A stretch of DNA of 21,665 nt from CAIWXH01 sp964555675 (GTDB lineage Bacteria; Chloroflexota; Chloroflexia; Chloroflexales; Chloroflexaceae). A program made the translations under genes and the position numbers. Below the pieces are notes generated by a model, which had not been told where the DNA came from, ran no database searches, and saw nothing but the letters and a program-made list of their open reading frames with translations. The stretch is from positions 1-21,665 of the forward strand of contig CAZKTU010000099.1 in assembly GCA_964555675.1 (NCBI GenBank), in the 5' to 3' direction. Positions 1-6,495 of this stretch are shown here, piece after piece (the stretch's first letter is position 1; each line of letters begins with the position of its first letter).

Positions 1-145
1 CCAGGGGCATGGGCAGATCGGCGATCGCCTCGCCGGCGCGGCGGTAGGCCAGCAGGCGAAACTTGTCCTCTCCCAGGATCTCCATGCGGTCGGCGACCCC
101 GAGGAAGATATCGGCGATCTCGCGATTCGAGAGGGTATGGACCAT
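1..145 (-). CDS. polX: DNA polymerase X (PolX) family, N-terminal fragment, cut by window edge
   Basis: Reading leftward from an ATG at 145, 48 codons are visible, beginning MVHTLSNREIADIF and containing FRLLAYRRAGEAI. This matches the first helix-hairpin-helix (HhH_8-like) segment of bacterial PolX, which typically starts with an NREIA..L..IADLLEI.GE..FR..AYRRAA pattern. Family knowledge: PolX is a DNA-repair polymerase with a C-terminal PHP 3'-5' exonuclease, about 570 aa long. The polymerase and PHP domains would lie outside the window, so a short stand-alone HhH protein like the one at 5763 cannot be excluded. The ATG sits 6 nt after a TATAAT box and has no Shine-Dalgarno, suggesting a leaderless start. 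The gene lies 22 nt beyond the MscS stop. Confidence 0.72.
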   Translation of the reverse strand, partial: MVHTLSNREIADIFLGVADRMEILGEDKFRLLAYRRAGEAIADLPMPL

Positions 146-151
146 GGCCGG

Positions 152-161
152 ATTATAGCAC
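152..161 (-). promoter_or_regulatory. Extended -10 promoter of the left-edge PolX gene, apparently leaderless
   Basis: On the minus strand the sequence reads GTGCTATAAT, followed by 6 nt and then the ATG of the PolX-like gene. TATAAT is at 152-157 and the TGC extension at 158-160. Transcription would start at or next to the A of the ATG. No good -35 is visible at 17 bp spacing, as is common for extended -10 promoters. Confidence 0.6.
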
Positions 162-167
162 GCCGCA

Positions 168-1844
168 TCAGGCCCGAGAGGGGCCTGTGCCGTCGCCGAC
201 CGCATTCTGGGCGGCGGCCATCGGGGTGACCGGAGTGGCCGAGAGCAGGACCTGGCGGGCGGCCACGACCACCGGCGGCACGGGGCTCATCTTGATCTCC
301 GCGCGGTCGAAGCTCTGCTTGAGCACCAGGCGCAGCTCGCGGGCCATCTGCTGGTGGCGGCCCGGCTTGACCCGGGTGAGCGTGCGGATCACGACCGTGT
401 CGTCGACGAACTCCTCGATGCCCTGGATGACCGTAGGCTCGAGCACCTCGGCGAAGGCGGCGTCGAGCTCGCGGCCGGCCTCCTTGATCACCGCGAAGGC
501 GTGGTCGAGGTCGGTGTCGTCGGACACCGAGACCATCACGACGGCGTAGACATAGCCCTTCGAGTAGTTGACGATATTGCCGATCTGGCCGTTGCGCACC
601 AGGTGTAGCTGGCCGTCGGGGTCGCGGATGCGGGTCGTGCGCACGTCAATCATCTCGACCGTGCCGCGGGCGTCGTCGGTCTCGATATAGTCGCCCACCA
701 GGAAGAGATTCTCAAAGAGGATAAACAGGCCCGAGATCAGGTCGGTGGTGACGGGTTGGGCGGCCAGGCCGACCACCAGGCCGAGGCCGCCAAGGGCGAC
801 CAGGATCGGCCCGATATCGAAGCCGACGATGGCGAGGACGAGCAGGCCGCCGCCGAACATCACGCTGTACTGGGCCGCGCTCTTCAGCAGCGGGGCGAAG
901 GTGAGGCGCTGCTGCCACTGGGCGTCGCTCAGCTCGCCGCGGACCAGGAAGAAGTTGTTGATCAGCAGCTTGAGCACCTCGATCACGACCAGGCCCAGGA
1001 AGACGATGCCGATCGCCTGGATGACCCGCGTCCCGTAGATCGCGTAGGCGGCCAGGGGGCTGATCTGGGCCAGGGCCAGGCTGACCGCCTGCACATAGAT
1101 GATGTACTGCAGGGCCCGGCTGAACAGGGGGATCAGGCCGCGCAGCTGATCGTAGAACAGGTCGAGCTGGCGGTTGCGCAGGTAGACCTCGCTCAGGGCG
1201 TCGATCGTATTGATGATCGAGCTGAGCAGGCCCACCAGGATGCGCCCTAGCTGCACGATCAGGAAGATGTTCAGGGCCACGCCGAGGACGTTCAGCACCC
1301 CCTGGGGCAGCCCGAGCAGGCGCGCCGCCACCAGGGCGACGAAGAGCCAGACGCCGGTCCGAAGCGTCTGTCTGAGCAGCTTGAAGAAGAAACCCAGGCG
1401 CTCGTCGCTGATCTTGATCGCCTCGACCCGGCGCACCTGCCGCTCGAGGAAGGGCAGCAAGCGGTCGAGCAGACCCAGGCCATAGCGGGCCGCGACCACC
1501 ATGGCCGCGCTGAGGGCCAGGCCCAGGCCCAGGCGCTGCCAGAAGCCGGGCGGCAGCGCCGTAGTGAGCAGCTCGAGGGTGGCCGCCCGCACATCGCGCC
1601 CCCGCAGCATGAGCGAGCCGTTGAAGATCAGCAGGGCGGCCGCCGCGGCCAGGAAGAGCAGCAGCAGGCCGGACCTCAGCAGGCGCTGTGCGCGCGCGAG
1701 GTCGAAGCGGGCGACGAATTCCAGCCTCCCGGCGAGGCGCAGCAGCCTGACCAGCACGAAGGTCAGGCCGCCAAAGAGGGCCGCCAGGGCGAAGAACTGG
1801 GCGGCGGTCAGGAAGATATCATCGAGCAGCGAGTTCAGCTCCAT
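168..1844 (-). CDS. MscS-family mechanosensitive ion channel
   Basis: The product is a 558-aa integral membrane protein. An N-terminal half with many hydrophobic segments (roughly residues 10-35, 55-77, 100-125, 160-210 and 240-300) precedes the conserved MscS core. The pore helix TM3 is at about 343-372 (GPILVALGGLGLVVGLAAQP) and the beta-domain at about 380-430 (VGDYIE, GTVEMIDVRTTRIRD, VRNGQIGNIVN). A soluble alpha/beta tail ends near 520. The family opens under membrane tension to release solutes during hypo-osmotic shock. At 558 aa it is much longer than E. coli MscS (286 aa) and resembles channels with extra N-terminal helices. The final 35 residues are low-complexity. The gene ends 22 nt before the PolX-like start; a GGATG at a suitable distance precedes the ATG. 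Confidence 0.93.
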   Translation of the reverse strand: MELNSLLDDIFLTAAQFFALAALFGGLTFVLVRLLRLAGRLEFVARFDLARAQRLLRSGLLLLFLAAAAALLIFNGSLMLRGRDVRAATLELLTTALPPGFWQRLGLGLALSAAMVVAARYGLGLLDRLLPFLERQVRRVEAIKISDERLGFFFKLLRQTLRTGVWLFVALVAARLLGLPQGVLNVLGVALNIFLIVQLGRILVGLLSSIINTIDALSEVYLRNRQLDLFYDQLRGLIPLFSRALQYIIYVQAVSLALAQISPLAAYAIYGTRVIQAIGIVFLGLVVIEVLKLLINNFFLVRGELSDAQWQQRLTFAPLLKSAAQYSVMFGGGLLVLAIVGFDIGPILVALGGLGLVVGLAAQPVTTDLISGLFILFENLFLVGDYIETDDARGTVEMIDVRTTRIRDPDGQLHLVRNGQIGNIVNYSKGYVYAVVMVSVSDDTDLDHAFAVIKEAGRELDAAFAEVLEPTVIQGIEEFVDDTVVIRTLTRVKPGRHQQMARELRLVLKQSFDRAEIKMSPVPPVVVAARQVLLSATPVTPMAAAQNAVGDGTGPSRA

Positions 1845-1927
1845 GGTCGCATCCTAACATGCGGCCCCGCTCTCGGCACGCTACTCAAGGCTAGTTCAAG
1901 GGGAGGGCCGAGCAGGTTGGAACTGCA

Positions 1928-2842
1928 CTACAGGCTGAACTCGTCGACCAGCTGCTCGGCTCTGGTGACGAAGCGGGCCCGCAGAGCTGTCTCGTCGGCC
2001 TCGACGAGCATGGCCCCGTGGTCGGCGTTGAAAAAGATCTGGCTGCCCTCGAGGCCGCTGAATCCGCGGGCGTAGCGCGCCCCGCCGCCCAGGCCGTTGA
2101 CGATATAGGTCACCCCCTCGCGCTGCACCCGCTCGTAGGTGTGGTCGTGCCCGCCGAGGACGAGTTGGGCGCCCCAGGCGGCGTAGGGCCAGCGCATCCA
2201 CTCGGACGAGCCGTGGTGGCCCGACGAGTAGGGCGAATGGTGCAGCACGACGATCTTCCAGCGGGCGGTCGAGGCCGCCAACTCGGCCTGCAGCCAGGCC
2301 GCCTGGGCCGAGTCGGCGCCCCAGCCGTCGGGCTCGCCCGGCATGCTGTCGAGGGCGAAGAGACCCACCGGGCCGCGCTGGAGGCTGTAGTAGCGCCCAT
2401 TATTGGGCAGCGTGAAGTAGGCCAGGTAGGGCTCGGGGTAGCCGACCACCCAGTCGTGGTTGCCGAGGACGGGCCAGAAGCGGTTCTCGGCGGCCCCGGG
2501 GCCGAACTGGCCTTTGTAGGGGCCGATAAACTGGCTGTAGTACTGGCCGACATTGCGGTCGAGGGTCTCGGCGGCGCCGTCGGGGTAGTTGTTGTCGCCG
2601 GTGGTGACCACGAAGTCGGGCGCCCATGCGGCCACCAGGCCGGCCACGGCCGCGGCCGGCTCGCCCTCCATGCCGAAGTCGCCGATCACGGCGAAGCGCG
2701 TGGCAGGCGCAGCCGTCGGCGCGGTNNNNNNNNNNNNNNNNNNNNNNNNNNNNNNNNNNNNNNNNNNNNNNNNNNNNNNNNNNNNNNNNNNNNNNNNNNN
2801 NNNNNNNNNNNNNNNNNNNNNNNNNCTAGCCGGACGTTGCAT
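1928..2842 (-). CDS. Secreted calcineurin-like metallophosphoesterase (purple acid phosphatase-like), N-terminus in assembly gap
   Basis: The visible C-terminal 266 residues carry all the signature motifs of the dinuclear metallophosphoesterase fold: VIGDFG, TTGDNNYP, GNHDW, HHSPYSSG and GGHDHTYER. The order and spacing fit tartrate-resistant acid phosphatase-like enzymes that hydrolyse phosphomonoesters. The sequence entering the gap (TAPTAAPATR) is an Ala/Pro/Thr linker, typical of the segment after a signal peptide, so export is likely but the signal itself is hidden. Candidate starts before the gap are an ATG at 2842 (MQRPA...) and a GTG at 2860 that overlaps the response-regulator stop. 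Both are in frame with the downstream part if the gap length is 1 modulo 3, but the true gap length is unknown. Confidence 0.85.
   Translation of the reverse strand: MQRPAXXXXXXXXXXXXXXXXXXXXXXXXXXXXXXXXXXTAPTAAPATRFAVIGDFGMEGEPAAAVAGLVAAWAPDFVVTTGDNNYPDGAAETLDRNVGQYYSQFIGPYKGQFGPGAAENRFWPVLGNHDWVVGYPEPYLAYFTLPNNGRYYSLQRGPVGLFALDSMPGEPDGWGADSAQAAWLQAELAASTARWKIVVLHHSPYSSGHHGSSEWMRWPYAAWGAQLVLGGHDHTYERVQREGVTYIVNGLGGGARYARGFSGLEGSQIFFNADHGAMLVEADETALRARFVTRAEQLVDEFSL
2726..2825. other. Assembly gap, 100 N
   Basis: Exactly 100 N, the usual placeholder for a scaffold gap of unknown size. It lies in the Ala/Pro/Thr-rich linker coding region near the 5' end of the metallophosphoesterase gene. Confidence 0.99.
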
Positions 2843-2856
2843 CAGCCCTATGGAGC

Positions 2857-3537
2857 TCACATCCCCGCCGCGCCCCGGTTGCGGTCGGTCTCGTCGAGAG
2901 GCACCAGCCGCTCGCGCAGGGCCAGCAGGGCAGCCTGGGTGCGGTCCTGCAGGTGCAGCTTCGAGAGGATGTTCGAGACGTGGGTCTTGACCGTACGCTC
3001 GCCGATGATCAGATGGTCGGCGATCTCGGCGTTGCTCATGCCGCGGGCGATGCAGGCCAGCACCTCGCGCTCGCGCTCGGTCAGCAGGTCGAGGGGCGAG
3101 CTGCGGGCGTTGGTCAACTCGTGCATCAGGCGCGCGGCCACACTGGGGTGCAGGGTGGCCTCGCCGCGCCGGGCCGCCTTGATCGCGCGCACCAGGTCGT
3201 CAGGGCCTACATCCTTGAGCAGGTACGAGAGGGCCCCGGCCTTGATCGCCGGGAAGATCCGCTCGTCCTCGCTGTAGCTGGTCAGCACGATCACCTGGGT
3301 GGTCGGCGAGACCGCCTTGAGCTGGCGGGTAGCCTCGATGCCGTCCATCTCGGGCATGACCAGATCCATCAGCACCACGTCGGGCAGGAGCTTCGCGGCC
3401 ATGGCCACGCCCTCGGCGCCGCCATTGGCCTCGCCCACCACGTCGATATCGGGGTAGGTGTCGAGGTAGGCGCTGAGCCCTTTGCGCACAATTGCGTGGT
3501 CGTCGATCAGCATAATCCTGATGCTCTCGCTGCTCAA
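2857..3537 (-). CDS. NarL/FixJ-family response regulator (REC-LuxR HTH)
   Basis: The 226-aa product has an N-terminal receiver domain (about 6-120) with the acidic pair D12/D13, phosphoacceptor D58 (VVLMDLVMP), T86 and K108 (LLKD). A LuxR-type helix-turn-helix follows at about 150-210 (LTEREREVLACIARG, then ERTVKTHVSNILSKL). This is the LiaR/NarL type. The start is a TTG at 3537 that overlaps the histidine kinase stop (TTGA). It is supported by an AGGAG 6 nt upstream and by the normal spacing to the first receiver motif. It forms a two-component pair with the kinase gene just upstream. Its targets cannot be read from the sequence. Confidence 0.94.
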   Translation of the reverse strand: MSSESIRIMLIDDHAIVRKGLSAYLDTYPDIDVVGEANGGAEGVAMAAKLLPDVVLMDLVMPEMDGIEATRQLKAVSPTTQVIVLTSYSEDERIFPAIKAGALSYLLKDVGPDDLVRAIKAARRGEATLHPSVAARLMHELTNARSSPLDLLTEREREVLACIARGMSNAEIADHLIIGERTVKTHVSNILSKLHLQDRTQAALLALRERLVPLDETDRNRGAAGM

Positions 3538-5120
3538 GGGCTGCTCCTCTCTGCCAGTTGCTCATCGGCCCGACCCTTGTAGCTGTCGCTGATCGGGATG
3601 TTAACCAGGATGGCGGTGCCCGCGCCGGGGCTGCTCTGGATCTCGCAGCTCCCGCCGAGGGCCTCGGCCCGCTCGGCCATGCTCAGCAGGCCGATCGAGC
3701 GCGGGTTGCGGGCGACCTTCATGTTGAAGCCCTGGCCGGCGTCGCGCACCTCGAGGGCGACGACATTCTCGCTGTAGCGCAGGTTGACCGTGGCGGCGCG
3801 CACCCCGCTGTGGCGGGCGACGTTGGCCAGGGCCTCCTGGACGATCCGAAAGAGGGCCTGCTCGTGCTCGAGGGGCAGGCGGCGCTCGCCCGAGACGCGC
3901 AGGTCGATCGCGAGGCCCTGGCGCTCGCCGAGGGCCACGGCCAGGTCGCGCAGAGCCGGCGCCAGGCCACGTCCGTCGAGGGCGGCGGGCCGCAGGGCGA
4001 AGATCAGGCTGCGGGTCTCCTCGAGGGCCCTGCGGGCCGATTCCTCGATCTCGATCAGGCGGGCGGCGGTCAGCTCGGGCTTCGTGTCGAGGGTGCGGCG
4101 GGCCGCGGCGGCCAGCATGGTCAGGCTGAACAGCTCCTGGCTGACGCTGTCGTGCAGCTCGCGGGCCAGGCGGTTGCGCTCCTCGACGGCGGCGAGCTGG
4201 GCGGTCTGCTCGGCGAGCTGGGCGTTGCGGTCGGCCAGCAGGCGCAGCGAGCGCAGACTCTCGGAGAGCTGGTCGGCCATCGTATTGAACTGGCGCCCGA
4301 GCTGGCCGAGCTCGTCGGCCGAGGGGTCCTCGATGCGCCGGCCGAGGTCGCCGTCGGCCAGGTCGATGCTGGCCTCGGTGAGGCGGGCGATGCGCCGCGC
4401 GAAGCCGCGGCCCACCAGCCACGAGTAGACCATGCCCAGCACGCCGCTGACCAGCAGCCAGGGTACGGTGAAGCTGACGATGTAGGGCGTGATGTTGGCG
4501 AGCAGCACGCCCAGAGCCGGGAAGTTGATCAGCCGCAGATAGACCGCGCCGGTGACCGCGCCGTCGGGCCCGAAGACCGGGGCCGTGGCGATGGGCTGGT
4601 GGACAGGCTCGCTCCAGGCCGAGAGCTCGGCGGTCGCCGTGACGCCCCTGAGGGCCCGTACGATCAGGTCGCCGGCGGGCTCGGGCTCGCTGGCGGCCAG
4701 GGGCAGGCCCGGCGGGTAGTCGAGGGGGTGGGTGCTGGTGATCACCCGGCCCTGGGGGTCGAGCAGGGCGATCAGAATCTCGTCGCCGACGGGCTCGCCG
4801 TTCGCGTCAACTTCGATCACCGGGCCGTCGGCGGGCGTCGGCCCGAACTCCTGACCGGGGGGGTTCGAGAAGCGGGTGAAGATCTTGAGCACCTGCTCGG
4901 GGTCGCCCGCCGGGTCGGCCAGCTCGGCGCTGAGGCTGATCGCCACCTCGCGGGCCGAGTCGCCGATCGCGTTGGGGATGAAGGGCGCGTTGAGGATATA
5001 GAGCAGGCCGCCGACCACGCCGCCGATCATCGTCAGCGCCAGCAGCAGCGAGACCGCCAGGAATGCTCCCGTGAGCTTCCAGCGGATCGTTTCGAAGCGT
5101 TGAAACAGGCTCTTGAGCAC
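3534..5120 (-). CDS. NarX/LiaS-type sensor histidine kinase (HAMP, HisKA_3, HATPase)
   Basis: With the GTG start at 5120 the protein has 528 residues. TM1 is at about 18-43, followed by an extracytoplasmic sensor region (about 45-210), TM2 (about 213-237) and HAMP (about 238-290). A coiled linker leads to HisKA_3 with the phosphoacceptor H323 (RNRLARELHDSVSQEL), then a HATPase with N-box EALANVARH (N433) and G-box DAGQGF. The ligand is unknown. I chose the GTG because GGAGG lies 5 nt upstream and a TATAAT lies just before that. A longer reading frame runs back to an ATG at 5462, but it would put more than 100 Pro/Ala-rich residues ahead of TM1. It is translationally coupled to the response regulator by a TTGA overlap. 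Confidence 0.9.
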   Translation of the reverse strand: MLKSLFQRFETIRWKLTGAFLAVSLLLALTMIGGVVGGLLYILNAPFIPNAIGDSAREVAISLSAELADPAGDPEQVLKIFTRFSNPPGQEFGPTPADGPVIEVDANGEPVGDEILIALLDPQGRVITSTHPLDYPPGLPLAASEPEPAGDLIVRALRGVTATAELSAWSEPVHQPIATAPVFGPDGAVTGAVYLRLINFPALGVLLANITPYIVSFTVPWLLVSGVLGMVYSWLVGRGFARRIARLTEASIDLADGDLGRRIEDPSADELGQLGRQFNTMADQLSESLRSLRLLADRNAQLAEQTAQLAAVEERNRLARELHDSVSQELFSLTMLAAAARRTLDTKPELTAARLIEIEESARRALEETRSLIFALRPAALDGRGLAPALRDLAVALGERQGLAIDLRVSGERRLPLEHEQALFRIVQEALANVARHSGVRAATVNLRYSENVVALEVRDAGQGFNMKVARNPRSIGLLSMAERAEALGGSCEIQSSPGAGTAILVNIPISDSYKGRADEQLAERSSP

Positions 5121-5462
5121 GCCGACCTCCGTAATTGTCGCCATTATACCGTGCTGCGGGAGGGCAGGCGGCAGGGTCGGCGCAACCGGGGGCGGCGGGC
5201 CAGAAGCAGGCGCTCGGTGGGCGGGGCGCCAGTAGGACTGGGGGCAGGGCTGCGCGATCACGCGATGGACGCGGGCCCCGGCGCTGAGCAGGGCCGCGAC
5301 CAGGCGCGGCGCGGCCTCGGGCGGGGCCAGCACGCGCAGGCAGCGCGGCCCATCAGGGGCCGCCTCGAAGCCCAGTTGGGCCACGACCGCCTCGACGATC
5401 GGCCCCGGATCGGCCTCGACGAGGATGGCCGACGCCTCGCTTGTCGCTGTGCTGCTGTCCAT
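5121..5462 (-). other. Upstream reading frame of unknown status, possible gene remnant
   Basis: This 342-base stretch is open on the minus strand in frame with the kinase from an ATG at 5462, with GGGAG just upstream. The first 70 or so codons have strongly GC-biased third positions, like real genes here. They encode VLAPPEAAPRLVAALLSAGA, which loosely resembles the C-terminal tail of ABC-transporter ATPases. The remaining part is Pro/Ala-rich with weaker codon bias and runs over the kinase promoter. It could be a true N-terminal extension of the kinase, a small separate protein, or a decayed fragment. I favour a remnant, with low certainty. Confidence 0.25.
5143..5148 (-). promoter_or_regulatory. 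Putative -10 box upstream of the histidine kinase
   Basis: TATAAT on the minus strand lies 22 nt before the GTG at 5120, with GGAGG between the two. No convincing -35 is present at 17 bp spacing, so the support is only the -10 and its position. Confidence 0.4.
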
Positions 5463-5527
5463 GCTCCCTGGGCATCGCGGCCTCGCGGCGCGCGGTGATC
5501 GCGTGTTCCGCCCTCAGTGTAGCCGCG

Positions 5528-5587
5528 CACACCCCCCGCCGCGTCGGCGCGCAGCGTGAGCGCCGCGCCGCGAACACGGGGGGTGTG
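5528..5587. repeat. Large GC-rich hairpin in the divergent intergenic region
   Basis: An 11-bp perfect inverted repeat (CACACCCCCCG at 5528-5538, CGGGGGGTGTG at 5577-5587) encloses a second 7-bp stem (CGGCGCG at 5545-5551, CGCGCCG at 5564-5570). The two stems are separated by symmetric 6-nt internal loops. It sits between the start of the minus-strand frame at 5462 and the promoter at 5652, in a stretch of about 300 bases with no other gene. It could be a bidirectional transcription barrier or a structured RNA; no known family is recognised. Confidence 0.55.
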
Positions 5588-5651
5588 GGTCGTACTTAAG
5601 GCCGAGAGGGGCGCTGTGAAGCTCACAAAACCCCTTACACAAACCTCCGCC

Positions 5652-5680
5652 TTGACAGGCTCGTGCAACGGTGCTATAAT
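5652..5680 (+). promoter_or_regulatory. Near-consensus sigma-70-type promoter of the HhH-XPB-Bax1 cassette
   Basis: TTGACA at 5652-5657, a 17-bp spacer and TATAAT at 5675-5680 match both hexamers completely, with a TGC extended -10 as well. It is the strongest promoter in the window. The predicted start near 5687 falls inside the LexA-like palindrome that follows. A promoter this strong normally needs tight repression, in line with SOS control. Confidence 0.85.
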
Positions 5681-5681
5681 C

Positions 5682-5695
5682 AGAACACTTGTTCT
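5682..5695. promoter_or_regulatory. Putative LexA (SOS) operator
   Basis: AGAACACTTGTTCT is a 5+4+5 palindrome matching the GAAC-N4-GTTC core of Gram-positive-type LexA/DinR boxes (family knowledge from Firmicutes and Actinobacteria). It begins 1 nt after the -10 box and covers the expected transcription start, an ideal position for repression. The downstream genes are DNA-repair types, which supports the call. Binding by this organism's LexA is inferred. Confidence 0.7.
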
Positions 5696-5762
5696 TAAAA
5701 GACGTTCCAAACAGCACCAGCATCACCTACAGCAAGCCTGAGCACGACGGAGAGGTGGAGCC

Positions 5763-6287
5763 ATGAGCAACCGCGATATCGCCGCGGTCCTGTTCAACAT
5801 TTCCGCGATTCTGCGCAGCCAGCGCGGCAACCGCTACAGGGTCCGCGCCTACCGGCGCGCCGCCTGGGCCTTGCTGCGCCAGCGCCAGCCGGTCAGCGAG
5901 CGGGTGGCCCAGGGGCTGCCCCTTGGCATCCCCGGCCTAGGCAAGAGCCTGACGGCCAAGATCAGCGCCCTGGCCCGCGACGGGCGTCTCGACTTCTACG
6001 ACGAGGTCATCGCCAGCCTCCCCCCCGACGAGGGCCGCCTCGTGCGCGTCCCCGGCATCGGCCCCACCATCGCCGCCCGCATCCACCGCGACCTCGGCCC
6101 CACCGACCCCGAGAGCCTGCGCCGCGCCGCCGCCGAGGGCCGCCTCACCCGCGTCTGGGGCGTCGGCCCCCGCCGCCAGGCCGCCATCCTCGCCGCCCTC
6201 GTGCCCGAGGGCCCGCGAGCCGGCGAGCGCGAGGCGAGGCGAACGCCAGGCCACGAAGCCCGCCAGCAGCTCGCGCTCTTCTCCTAA
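5763..6287 (+). CDS. Stand-alone PolX-N-terminal-like helix-hairpin-helix DNA-binding protein with C-terminal clamp motif
   Basis: The 174-aa product begins SNRDIAAVLFNISAILRSQ and continues with NRYRVRAYRRAAWALL, matching the HhH_8 segment of PolX DNA polymerases. Three HhH hairpins follow: IPGLG at 56-60, VPGIG at 96-100 and VWGVG at 131-135. The region ends near 146, so the polymerase palm/fingers and PHP exonuclease of full PolX are absent. A basic, probably disordered tail ends in Q169-LALF-S174, matching the bacterial sliding-clamp motif QLxLF. Likely role (inference): a non-catalytic DNA-structure-binding factor recruited to the replication clamp. GGAGAGGTGGAG precedes the ATG. Transcription comes from the promoter with the LexA-like box at 5652-5695. 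It is the first gene of the xpb-bax1 cassette. Confidence 0.85.
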   Translation: MSNRDIAAVLFNISAILRSQRGNRYRVRAYRRAAWALLRQRQPVSERVAQGLPLGIPGLGKSLTAKISALARDGRLDFYDEVIASLPPDEGRLVRVPGIGPTIAARIHRDLGPTDPESLRRAAAEGRLTRVWGVGPRRQAAILAALVPEGPRAGEREARRTPGHEARQQLALFS

Positions 6288-6313
6288 TGCGCGTCGGCGG
6301 AAATGCGTCTGCG

Positions 6314-6464
6314 TTTTTCACCACGAAGACCACGAAGCGCGCGAAGGGCTTGAGTACACTCAGCGCCTGTGTTGAGCGCCTGCGCCAGACGAGAACCTCC
6401 TACGGAATCGCCACAGCACAGACTCTCTCGCAGCTTCGTGTTCTTCGTGCCCTTCGTGGTAAAA
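6314..6464. repeat. MITE-like element with inverted CACGAAG repeats
   Basis: The left end has T5 (6314-6318) and three 9-nt units at 6320-6346 (ACCACGAAG, ACCACGAAG, CGCGCGAAG). The right end (6434-6464) is the inverse: on the minus strand TTTT is followed by ACCACGAAG, GGCACGAAG and AACACGAAG. The 87-nt centre (6347-6433) has no gene that I can support. Arrays of this NNCACGAAG unit are known to me as common intergenic repeats in several GC-rich phyla, often mis-called as tiny proteins. The element separates the HhH gene from xpb. Confidence 0.75.
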
Positions 6465-6495
6465 CCGCTCGCGATGAAGGCCGAAAGGTGACCCG

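Noticed and set aside
2018..3277. 419-codon plus-strand frame running through the 100-N gap
   Set aside because: It crosses unknown sequence and lies opposite two genes with complete motifs.
3558..5498. 646-codon open frame on the plus strand opposite the histidine kinase
   Set aside because: It is a shadow of the kinase gene in GC-rich DNA. The product is Gly/Ala/Arg/Gln-rich with no domain motifs, whereas the minus frame carries all kinase motifs.
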